Origin: Marinomonas flavescens
GTDB taxonomy: Bacteria; Pseudomonadota; Gammaproteobacteria; Pseudomonadales; Marinomonadaceae
Direction of reading: 5' to 3'
Assembly: GCF_004352835.1 (NCBI RefSeq)
Contig: NZ_SJSB01000018.1
Span: 1-63,046 of the forward strand
Length of the DNA stretch: 63,046 nt
In this document: positions 9,100 to 16,713 of the stretch, piece by piece
Layout: each line of letters opens with the position of its first letter
Numbering within the stretch: the stretch's first letter is position 1
Made by a program: the position numbers and the translations under genes
Notes under the pieces: model-generated
The model's database searches: none
The model's input: the letters and a program-made list of their open reading frames with translations, nothing else
What the model was told of the DNA's origin: nothing

Positions 9100-9211
9100 A
9101 ATATAAAAAGAAACGAATAAACGTTCTAACCCTAAAAATTAATGGTTCCTATTTTTAAGCATAAAGTTACACCTATTACACCTATTACACCTATTACACC
9201 TATTACACCTC
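9081..9211. repeat. Short tandem repeats at the island's left end
   Basis: Four copies of the heptamer TATAAAA lie at 9081-9108 and nearly five copies of the 9-mer TTACACCTA at 9167-9211. A doubled ATTAAGTAC follows at about 9228. The whole interval 9100-9463 is AT-rich without a plausible gene and probably contains the recombination site and promoter of the recombinase operon. Confidence 0.7.
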
Positions 9212-9463
9212 CAATTTATAATGATCATTAAGTACATTAAGTACATTAAATGATTAATTTAATTAATAAGATTTTAGATGATGAAAGTTGTCATATGGTG
9301 TTTTTTTGTATTTCCTTTATTTCAAATTTGATTTTTGTTTTTTTTTAGCCTGTTTTAAATGTTTTTATGTGTGTATGTGGGAAATAATTATTTACAAGTG
9401 AAGTAATGGGTAATAAGGTTTATAAGAAATATTTTAAATGGTTATTTAGTTTTGAAATTGCAA

Positions 9464-10594
9464 ATGATAAAAAATGTGATAATAAGTGGCATCCAAATTG
9501 ACACTTATGCAATTCTTGAAGATAGAGTTTATCCAATTATTGAGCCGACTATGTTTTTAGCTCATATGTCTCAAAAAAATTCTAAAGAGTCCGTACGAGC
9601 GTATGGGAATGACTTACTGAAATTCTTTCGTGAACTGTCAGAGGTGAATGGCATTAGTGGAATTCTGGGGCAAGACTTTCGTGATGTGACTGATAACGAA
9701 ATGAACGCATATTTGAATGCGTATCTTCGGAGAAAACACGGATTAAAACTGAAATCAATCAATCGCCATATAGCCACATTGAGGTCATTTTATGATTATG
9801 CCTATTCTCATGGGTTGATGGCTGAAAAAAAGAGTTTTTCTTTTTTAGTTCGTTCTGATGAAGTGAAAACGTCTGAGTTAGCAGGTGTTACTAAACAATT
9901 CGCTCTTGAATACATGTCAAAAGACGATCTGAAAACCCTTTTAGATAGTGTGCCTACTAACAACTTTTTCAACCGTAAGCGTGATCAACTGGCATTGATG
10001 TTAGGGTATTACACCAACTTTAGAACTCATGAGTTAGTTGAAGAAGACAACCTAAAAGTGAGTGATTTGGAAAAGTTAATCACGCTGGATGAGCGCGGTA
10101 TTCCATCTATTACACGTCCTATGAAAATATATGGTAAGGGTAATAAGTTTAGGGATGTCCGCGTATGGCCTGAGTTAATTCAGCCGCTTCATGAGTTTCT
10201 AAAAATGGCGAAACGCGTAGGTGGAACGCACTTAATGTGTAGACAAGATGGTATTTCTCTGACTACTGAAGGTCATGGCACCAAAGCTTTTCGTAGGGCT
10301 GTAACGAGCCTTTTATTAAAAGGCGAATTATCTATAGAAGAAGCTGAGTTATGGAGGCAAAGACATTTTCACTGTTTACGAAAATGCTATGCCACGAATG
10401 CAGTTACATATTGCTATAGAGAAGGCTACGACAAGCGCTCTTTTGTGACTCGATGGATGGGACATGCTGACCACGCAACAACGGAGGTTTATATCTACTT
10501 TGAAGCTCTACTGAATCAAAGGACTTTGACTAATAACGAAATTGATATGAGAAAAATACTGAAAGGTTATCAATCAAAAGACTTTTCGGAGTAA
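9464..10594 (+). CDS. Tyrosine recombinase (integrase A of the island)
   Basis: The product is 376 aa from this ATG; a TTG start at 9452 is also possible. It has an N-terminal SAM-like core-binding domain (about residues 25-120) and a C-terminal catalytic domain in which all expected residues can be seen: Arg in NFRTHEL, beta-hairpin Lys in YGKGNKFRDV, HCLRKC (HxxR), WMGHADH, and Tyr in TEVYIYF. It is the first gene of a tightly packed operon. The arrangement with following recombinases resembles Tn554 TnpA, and possibly the Gamma-Mobile-Trio recombinase; I cannot decide between these from sequence alone. Confidence 0.9.
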   Translation: MIKNVIISGIQIDTYAILEDRVYPIIEPTMFLAHMSQKNSKESVRAYGNDLLKFFRELSEVNGISGILGQDFRDVTDNEMNAYLNAYLRRKHGLKLKSINRHIATLRSFYDYAYSHGLMAEKKSFSFLVRSDEVKTSELAGVTKQFALEYMSKDDLKTLLDSVPTNNFFNRKRDQLALMLGYYTNFRTHELVEEDNLKVSDLEKLITLDERGIPSITRPMKIYGKGNKFRDVRVWPELIQPLHEFLKMAKRVGGTHLMCRQDGISLTTEGHGTKAFRRAVTSLLLKGELSIEEAELWRQRHFHCLRKCYATNAVTYCYREGYDKRSFVTRWMGHADHATTEVYIYFEALLNQRTLTNNEIDMRKILKGYQSKDFSE

Positions 10595-10602
10595 AAGACA
10601 GA

Positions 10603-12816
10603 ATGAGCAGTAACGAAGATCTAAAGGTTGGTTTCCAAGATAGCAGCGCGACTATAGCTGATATAAGTGAATCTAGCACAGTTGCTATAGTGAATGTTGG
10701 ACAGCTCCAACTTAGAAAAATCGAGGCCCCTACAGAGGGATGTTTATCTATCCATTTAGCTATGATTTGTTATATAAACTCCTCTAAATTCAATAAGTTA
10801 GAGAAGGCTACAAGAAACAGTGTCACTTTGACTATTTTGAAGTTTTTTGGCTTTCTTAGCTCCTTTAAGGCAGATAAAGAAGTATCGTTCGATTGTCTTA
10901 ATGTCTTTATTCAGTATCAAGGAAATAACAGTAAAGCCAAAGGCTCAGTCATTTATAATGAGCTTAATAAATTAAAGAATTGCCTACACTGGTGCTTCAA
11001 TGAAAATAGTCCATTAAGTGATGATACTAAACTCCTTTGCCGTCAGTATTACATGCATGCACATAAAATCCAGCCCCCAGAGAAAACTCCTACTGCCCCG
11101 TTATCTAAACTCTTTGCAGAGTGTCCTTATAACGATACACAGCTCTTGGATTCGCTAATAAAACTCTCTATTTGGATTATCAATTATGAAGCTCATTTTC
11201 GTAGCGAGGCGCTACAGATACATGGTATTCGTCAGTTAACAGAAGATGTTAGATCCAGAAGTATATATAAATGTCCAATTTCTTTTGCCTCATTTGATGA
11301 TCAGAATGCAACAAAGAATGAGGCTAGGGCTCTATATGGGACTATCATAATGGAGGCCCGAGATAGTGGTAACTTAGTGCTAAAAGAACGCTTAGTAGCA
11401 GATATAAGACATCCATTTAAAGAAAACGTACTAACAGAGGAACAGTTAAATTGGGTATTGGATCGTAGTTTGATGAAAGCTACGAACTGTAAGCATGCTA
11501 AATGTCGAAAAGCGTATCAGATAACTCAGGGTGGTAAGAAAAAGTCATATGCGTTAGGTGCATTTAAGTGCTTTTCTATACGGAGTCTGCTTGTACCAAC
11601 TGACATTGAGTGTTTCGCTATGCAATGTCTGTTAGCTAGCGAGAAAATGAATGGTTCTAGCATTGAAAATCTTAGTTTAGATGATGTGGTGAAAACTTCT
11701 CAGGGCATCCAGTTTCAATTTCAAAAGAAGCGTAGGCCTACAAAAAATCAAGTTAATATCACGGCCTTACATCGTCTAGGCTCTACAATTGGCAAAACAT
11801 ATACTCAGTATATAGATGCTAAAAAAGCTGCAAATGAGTACTTCGACTCTGCGGATAAAATTAAATTATTGAGTTATCAAGCTCAATCAACTAAGAACGC
11901 ATCCCTTGGGTCGATTAGCTTTGGTGCTGCTTCAAATAAATATATTGATATATTACTTACAGAAAAGTCTCAGCTCAGGGGTGAGTTGTTAAAAGCATTC
12001 GAAGCTAGCCCAGAAGACTTGGAACCTATATTTTGGCTTTTAGCTAAGGTTATAGAACAAAATAAGAAAGTTGCAGTGCAACAAGCAGAATACGATAGAA
12101 AATATAAAAAAAATAATACTGTTAAACGAAGCGATTTAGTATCAAAAAAGTCAATCGGATTAACTACAGAGGTCATCCGTCAGTCTGCCATCATATCGGA
12201 AGACGCGAGGTTATTAAGCTCTCCTAATTTATTTAATGATACCAATGTCACCGCACAGTCATCTAACCACTCTCCTAATGTTCATTATGAAGTTTATATC
12301 GACCGCTCTACAGCCAAAGAAAAAATAGAGTCTGATAGATTATTTGTATCACGTATCGGCGCACTGATGGTGCAAGATGCAACATTAATGGGGGAGCTTA
12401 TCGAAAAGACATCTGTACTTGATTATAACCAAGCACTTGAAGTGCTTGGTTTACCTAGGGCAGATAAAAGTACCTCTGAACGCATCTCTAAAAGAATTGA
12501 CGAGTTAGGCATCAATATTGATTTGATGGACTCATTTCAGACTAATGGCAAGAAAGTCTTCCTTGCTAACAAGACTTCAATAGCACTAATTATTAAATAC
12601 TTAGAACATATTAGAGATAACTTCGATGAAGTTTTAAACGACGACTCTCCTCAGCTAACTAAAGCTACATTGGCTGTACGAGACTATTTCTACTTTTCCG
12701 CCATCCTGCAAAAGTTTCCTACAGAGGTTCGAAAGGAAGGTGAGAAATATGCAGATTCTTTATCTTTTAGTTACGCTAAATTAAGTGATATAGCAGGGGT
12801 TGTCACTAATGAATGA
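10603..12816 (+). CDS. Large recombinase-like protein lacking catalytic residues
   Basis: A 737-aa protein lying between two tyrosine recombinases, 8 bp after the first and overlapping the next by 8 bp. The middle region (about 340-400) has the spacing of a tyrosine-recombinase fold start (SIENLSLDDVV, then QFQFQKKRRPTKNQ). The expected Arg before the SIENLSL helix is not there, and no HxxR, GH or nucleophilic Tyr block follows. I infer a structural or targeting subunit derived from a recombinase, like middle members of recombinase trios. It could also be an unrelated DNA-binding protein. Confidence 0.7.
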   Translation: MSSNEDLKVGFQDSSATIADISESSTVAIVNVGQLQLRKIEAPTEGCLSIHLAMICYINSSKFNKLEKATRNSVTLTILKFFGFLSSFKADKEVSFDCLNVFIQYQGNNSKAKGSVIYNELNKLKNCLHWCFNENSPLSDDTKLLCRQYYMHAHKIQPPEKTPTAPLSKLFAECPYNDTQLLDSLIKLSIWIINYEAHFRSEALQIHGIRQLTEDVRSRSIYKCPISFASFDDQNATKNEARALYGTIIMEARDSGNLVLKERLVADIRHPFKENVLTEEQLNWVLDRSLMKATNCKHAKCRKAYQITQGGKKKSYALGAFKCFSIRSLLVPTDIECFAMQCLLASEKMNGSSIENLSLDDVVKTSQGIQFQFQKKRRPTKNQVNITALHRLGSTIGKTYTQYIDAKKAANEYFDSADKIKLLSYQAQSTKNASLGSISFGAASNKYIDILLTEKSQLRGELLKAFEASPEDLEPIFWLLAKVIEQNKKVAVQQAEYDRKYKKNNTVKRSDLVSKKSIGLTTEVIRQSAIISEDARLLSSPNLFNDTNVTAQSSNHSPNVHYEVYIDRSTAKEKIESDRLFVSRIGALMVQDATLMGELIEKTSVLDYNQALEVLGLPRADKSTSERISKRIDELGINIDLMDSFQTNGKKVFLANKTSIALIIKYLEHIRDNFDEVLNDDSPQLTKATLAVRDYFYFSAILQKFPTEVRKEGEKYADSLSFSYAKLSDIAGVVTNE

Positions 12817-14884
12817 CAGTAATTTATCGCCAAATCTGGTTGAATTGCATCAGCCTAATGAAGAAGGACTGAGTTCAGGCTTAATCAACGAGATTGGGAG
12901 CCTTCAGTTTATAGTTTATGATCCAGTACAGCAGAAAGACTTCAGCTATGACTTATCTCACCCTACTTATGGAAGTAATGACCAAATACGCAGGACGTTA
13001 AGTGAGCTATTTATCATGCGTGTTTCTGTAGGACTAGGTTGGTCAAATCCAAGTATTCAATCCTTATCAGGTCGGGTTGGTACGGTTAAAAATTATTTAT
13101 CGTCTCTCAGAAGGCTCGCGGTGTGGTGGGCTAACAATAAGCCTAATAGCAAACTTTCTGAATGGGATATGAGTGATGTAAAAAGCTTGTTAGAAGATGT
13201 ACTTGAGAACAAAGTGGATTGGCAGATTGATAAGAATCGAGATCGTTATCAGGCCAAATTGGACGGTGTTGCAAATCGTGGAACTCTTGAAAATATAGTT
13301 ATTTGTCTCAACGAAAGTGAAAAAGCTGCCTTAATTGGCAAAATACAAGACGGGCTTATTTTTAGAGTTTCTGAGAAACAACAGAAAACGATCGTTCGAC
13401 CTATTTTAAAACGCCATCAACTAATTTACGAAGATTGGAAAAAGGGAAACAGCTTGCCATCGATTCCCTTACCTGTTGCAATGTTGTTGCTCAATGATGC
13501 GATCGAGGTTGTTCGTGATAAGAAAACTGCATTTTTAATAGAATACTTTCAGTTTCAAAGATCTGATATGTATTACTCTCTTAATTCCATTTTCTTACAA
13601 GATTCTTTTCAACGATTCTGTGGTGGCTTATGGAGATTTGAAGGCTCAGGAAATGGACCTTCGCTAGATGCAAAACCTAAGGTTGAAGCTTTACTAAGTC
13701 TCATTCATAAGTACTATGGCGCTTCATTTAGCTCCTTCCCAATGGCTCATAATGAGATCAATGAATGGTGTTTTAAGGTTTATCAAGCTGCATTAGTAAT
13801 CCTTCTGCTTTTAACTGGGGCTCGAATCAGTGAATTGGCGAGCATGAAAGCTGGGAGTCTTACTTATAACTTAGATGGAGTGTTCGATTTCAAGTCCGAT
13901 ATTATTAAAACTAACAATGGTATATCAACCGTTAGGGCAGTACATGGCCTTGCAGCTGAAGCTGTGCATACATTAGAGGAATTAAGTTACCTTGATAAAT
14001 TGAATCAGAATGAAGACATAGATGTCTTTCTATTTGGAAAATTTTTCTCGAAAAAGGTTAAAGAAAAGTCTTTTAATATTGAGACTAGGATACAAGGAGC
14101 TTCAAAAGAGACGCTCTTTAATATGCTTAAAGAGTTTTATGTAGAGTTTCTGGAAAGGCACCCAGAGATCAAAGCTATTTGGCCTAATGTTCATCCCCAC
14201 CAGTTTCGTCATACCTTTGCTGAATTTGCTTTGAGGCGTTTTGATGGCAATGTACATGAGGCTATTCGTCGTCACTTTCGCCATTCACATGGTAGCTTCA
14301 TGACTAACATCTACTTGTCAAATAAAGTGGATGAAGCATTTTTTTCTGCTCAGGAGACTATGATTCAAGAAATTGCAGAGCAGATGATAAGAGATGCTCG
14401 CGACCTTCTTAATCAAAATGATACCGAACCTCGATTTTTTGGTGCTGCAATGAAGGCCGCTCTAGAGTTGTTGGATGCCACGGTCATCTCTTCTGAAGAA
14501 GAATTGGAGAGTGTGATTGAAGAATTTGCTGAGGGATTTGAAAAAATAGTCCCGCATGAGTATGGGTATTGTATGCCGCGTACAAAAACAATCTCACAAT
14601 CTCAGTGTTTCGATAAAGTATCTAAGGTTGCAAAGCTCGAAGATGCTGGCTTTTCTACATGCTCTAGTTGTGTTCATTCTGTGCAAGAAATTAACTCACA
14701 TGAAGCCTCCATCGTTCAAATTGGTTTGACACATGCACATCAGATGAAATCCATTGAAGCAACAACTAGTTTTAATTTAGAAAACAACAAGCAGTATCAA
14801 ATTTCCATGAATGCAGTTAAAAATGCTGAGCGCGTACTAAAAAGAATGAATTCAGATAAGATCATTGCGAGTTCTAAGGAATAA
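12809..14884 (+). CDS. Large tyrosine recombinase (TnpB-like) with C-terminal cysteine cluster
   Basis: The product is 691 aa from the ATG that overlaps the previous stop; AGGGG precedes it. The catalytic domain is recognisable: Arg in LLLTGARISELASM, HPHQFRHTF (HxxR), HFRHSHGSF and Tyr in TNIYLS. After it come about 150 residues containing a CX9C..CSSC cysteine set in GYCMPRTKTISQSQC and STCSSC, likely a zinc-binding end. Size and position after a ~380-aa recombinase recall Tn554 TnpB (about 630 aa). Translationally coupled to its neighbours. Confidence 0.88.
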   Translation: MNDSNLSPNLVELHQPNEEGLSSGLINEIGSLQFIVYDPVQQKDFSYDLSHPTYGSNDQIRRTLSELFIMRVSVGLGWSNPSIQSLSGRVGTVKNYLSSLRRLAVWWANNKPNSKLSEWDMSDVKSLLEDVLENKVDWQIDKNRDRYQAKLDGVANRGTLENIVICLNESEKAALIGKIQDGLIFRVSEKQQKTIVRPILKRHQLIYEDWKKGNSLPSIPLPVAMLLLNDAIEVVRDKKTAFLIEYFQFQRSDMYYSLNSIFLQDSFQRFCGGLWRFEGSGNGPSLDAKPKVEALLSLIHKYYGASFSSFPMAHNEINEWCFKVYQAALVILLLLTGARISELASMKAGSLTYNLDGVFDFKSDIIKTNNGISTVRAVHGLAAEAVHTLEELSYLDKLNQNEDIDVFLFGKFFSKKVKEKSFNIETRIQGASKETLFNMLKEFYVEFLERHPEIKAIWPNVHPHQFRHTFAEFALRRFDGNVHEAIRRHFRHSHGSFMTNIYLSNKVDEAFFSAQETMIQEIAEQMIRDARDLLNQNDTEPRFFGAAMKAALELLDATVISSEEELESVIEEFAEGFEKIVPHEYGYCMPRTKTISQSQCFDKVSKVAKLEDAGFSTCSSCVHSVQEINSHEASIVQIGLTHAHQMKSIEATTSFNLENNKQYQISMNAVKNAERVLKRMNSDKIIASSKE

Positions 14885-14886
14885 TC

Positions 14887-15603
14887 ATGAATAACCTTTT
14901 CTCTAATCTGTTGGATCAATTTGAAGAAAAAAATGACATAACTCCAGCATGGGCAAATCACAATGCTGTATCTAAGTCAGCCTATGAAGCTGTAATAAAA
15001 AAAGCTCAGGAAATTGAAGAGAGACTGAAGAAAACGCCACGAGACCTTATGGATAAGCTTCTTGTAGCAGAAAAGCAAATCGTTGTAGCAGGATTAGCTA
15101 AGGAGATAGGTTGCTCCCGTGCTGCTTTAGTGAAGTCTCGAAGACCCGAATTAATTGCATTGATCGATAAGACCAATGTTAAGTTGTCAGCACATTTTGA
15201 AATTAACACTCAACGTAAAAGTCGTGACCGAAAGCCTAGAAAAGATGAGTTAGAAGCAAGATGCGATCAACTAAAGAAAGAGGTTGAGGAACTTAGGCAG
15301 CTTAAAGTGAGTGCCTTGATTGAAGACTTTTTTTCTAGCAATGTTTCTGAAGAACAAAGAGGGTTAGTAAACAAATTAGAAGTCGCTCAACTTGATCTAA
15401 AAGAATACAAAGAGAAATCATTTAACCAAAATGAAACGATTCGGAGTTTAATGAAACAAACAGATGTGTCTCGAACTCAACTACAAGCAGTAAAGGTTGA
15501 GCTTGACGTACTAAAGACACAACTGAATAGTGAAAAAATGCAAAATGAAGCACTTGAGCGACGGGTTGAAAATCTACTGCATCAGTTGAATACTAAGAGC
15601 TAA
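14887..15603 (+). CDS. TnpC-like HTH and coiled-coil DNA-binding protein
   Basis: A 238-aa protein. Residues 70-95 (AGLAKEIGCSRAALVKSRRPEL) look like a helix-turn-helix. From about residue 115 a long Lys/Glu-rich coiled coil with leucine heptads runs to the end. It begins 2 bp after the TnpB-like gene with an AAGGA ribosome-binding site. Tn554-type elements have a small TnpC with the same layout in the same place, which regulates recombination orientation and efficiency. That role is transferred by analogy. Confidence 0.8.
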   Translation: MNNLFSNLLDQFEEKNDITPAWANHNAVSKSAYEAVIKKAQEIEERLKKTPRDLMDKLLVAEKQIVVAGLAKEIGCSRAALVKSRRPELIALIDKTNVKLSAHFEINTQRKSRDRKPRKDELEARCDQLKKEVEELRQLKVSALIEDFFSSNVSEEQRGLVNKLEVAQLDLKEYKEKSFNQNETIRSLMKQTDVSRTQLQAVKVELDVLKTQLNSEKMQNEALERRVENLLHQLNTKS

Positions 15604-15715
15604 TAATCGTACTAAAGATAATAAGATAAATAAATACATGTACTTATTTGTTTTATTTGATAATAGTACACACATCAATTCATAATGTACTAAAGTTATA
15701 ACTTTGGTACATCTA
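15604..15715. promoter_or_regulatory. res-like region with two palindromes upstream of the resolvase
   Basis: Two near-perfect palindromes precede the resolvase gene: 15628-15649 (10 of 11 base pairs, centre ACATGT) and 15685-15712 (13 of 14 pairs, arms TGTACYAAAG, centre TATA). GTACTAAAG also occurs as a half-site at about 15609. Spacing and position just upstream of a serine recombinase suit a res site and/or autoregulatory operator. Which palindrome is the crossover site cannot be decided by eye. Confidence 0.6.
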
Positions 15716-16276
15716 ATGTCTCATCTAGTTGGTTACGCTCGTGTAAGCACAATTGTTCAAGATCTAAGTTCTCAAGTCGCTGCTCTAGAGAACGCAGGGT
15801 GTCAGAAAATATTCTCAGGAAAATACAGCGGCAACTCAAAAGATAACGATGCTCAGCTTCAATCTCTGATTGATTATGTACGTGATGACGATGTCGTTGT
15901 TGTAACAAGGCTAGACAGGCTTGGGCGTTCCCTAAAAGCTATTTTACGAACCATCGACAAAATTCATGAAAAGAATGCCTCCCTTAAAACGCTGGATGGC
16001 TCTTTAGATACTTCCCAACGAACTGCTCTATCACAAGCGATGGTTTCACTCATTGGTGTTTTTGCTCAGTTAGAACGTGACTTGATTCTTGATAGAACAA
16101 GCGAAGGTCGAGCTGCGGCCATAGAAGCTGGTAAGCATATGGGAAGGCCTCCTAAAATCAGTGAGAACGAAAGAGAGCAAATACGCAAGCGTCTCAAATC
16201 TGAGAGCGTTTCCAAACTCTCACGTGAATTCCAGGTAAGCAGGCAGACTATCATGCGGATAAGGGGTGAAAAGTAA
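15716..16276 (+). CDS. Serine recombinase, resolvase/invertase family
   Basis: The product is 186 aa from the ATG; a TTG start 12 bp upstream would lie in the palindrome. The N-terminal catalytic domain has the family pattern: Ser in GYARVST, the VTRLDRLGRS block, and the LSQAMVSLIGVFAQLERDLI helix E region. A GRPPKI linker leads to a C-terminal helix-turn-helix (VSKLSREFQVSRQTIMRI). It would act on the palindromes directly upstream, probably resolving cointegrates or dimers. Its stop overlaps the next start (TAATG). Confidence 0.92.
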   Translation: MSHLVGYARVSTIVQDLSSQVAALENAGCQKIFSGKYSGNSKDNDAQLQSLIDYVRDDDVVVVTRLDRLGRSLKAILRTIDKIHEKNASLKTLDGSLDTSQRTALSQAMVSLIGVFAQLERDLILDRTSEGRAAAIEAGKHMGRPPKISENEREQIRKRLKSESVSKLSREFQVSRQTIMRIRGEK

Positions 16277-16713
16277 TGGCTAACGGGCAGCAAAAAGCAC
16301 AGCAAAGCGTCGACTCTTTTGAAGTTTGGAAGGCTACCCAATCGGATGATGACTTTCTTCAAATTGTCCACAGAGGACAGTTAAAGCGTGGCGAAGTTGC
16401 TAAAGCCATTGGTTGTGGAAAATCGGCGCTGACACAGAATCCTATTCTAAGAGAAGCTCTTGAGAAACTTGAGACCGAGTTAAGGATTCGTGGTGTGTTG
16501 CCGCCGTTCACAGCTGAGTCTGAAACATCGAAATCTAGCCCAAAAGAATACGATGCTAGTCAAGCCTCTAGGCAACTGGAGTCTAGAAGGTTATCTCAAT
16601 TAGAGGCTGAAAACATCGAACTTAAAGCCAAGGTTAGAGCATTAGAGTCTCGTCTGGAACGCTTCGGTGAGTTGTCTGAAACCTTGTCTGAGATGGGGTT
16701 TATGCCTAGATGA
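16276..16713 (+). CDS. KfrA-like HTH/coiled-coil protein
   Basis: A 145-aa protein with an N-terminal helix-turn-helix (KRGEVAKAIGCGKSALTQNP, residues 35-54) and a C-terminal leucine-heptad coiled coil (about 95-135). The HTH motif is strikingly similar in style to that of the 238-aa TnpC-like protein of the same island (EIGCSRAAL versus AIGCGKSAL), so the two may be related. It overlaps the resolvase by one base and the helicase by four (ATGA). Confidence 0.75.
   Translation: MANGQQKAQQSVDSFEVWKATQSDDDFLQIVHRGQLKRGEVAKAIGCGKSALTQNPILREALEKLETELRIRGVLPPFTAESETSKSSPKEYDASQASRQLESRRLSQLEAENIELKAKVRALESRLERFGELSETLSEMGFMPR

Noticed and set aside
9167..9211. Tandem 9-mers considered as a CRISPR or plasmid iteron array
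   Set aside because: There are no spacers, and no Rep gene is adjacent; it is a simple microsatellite.
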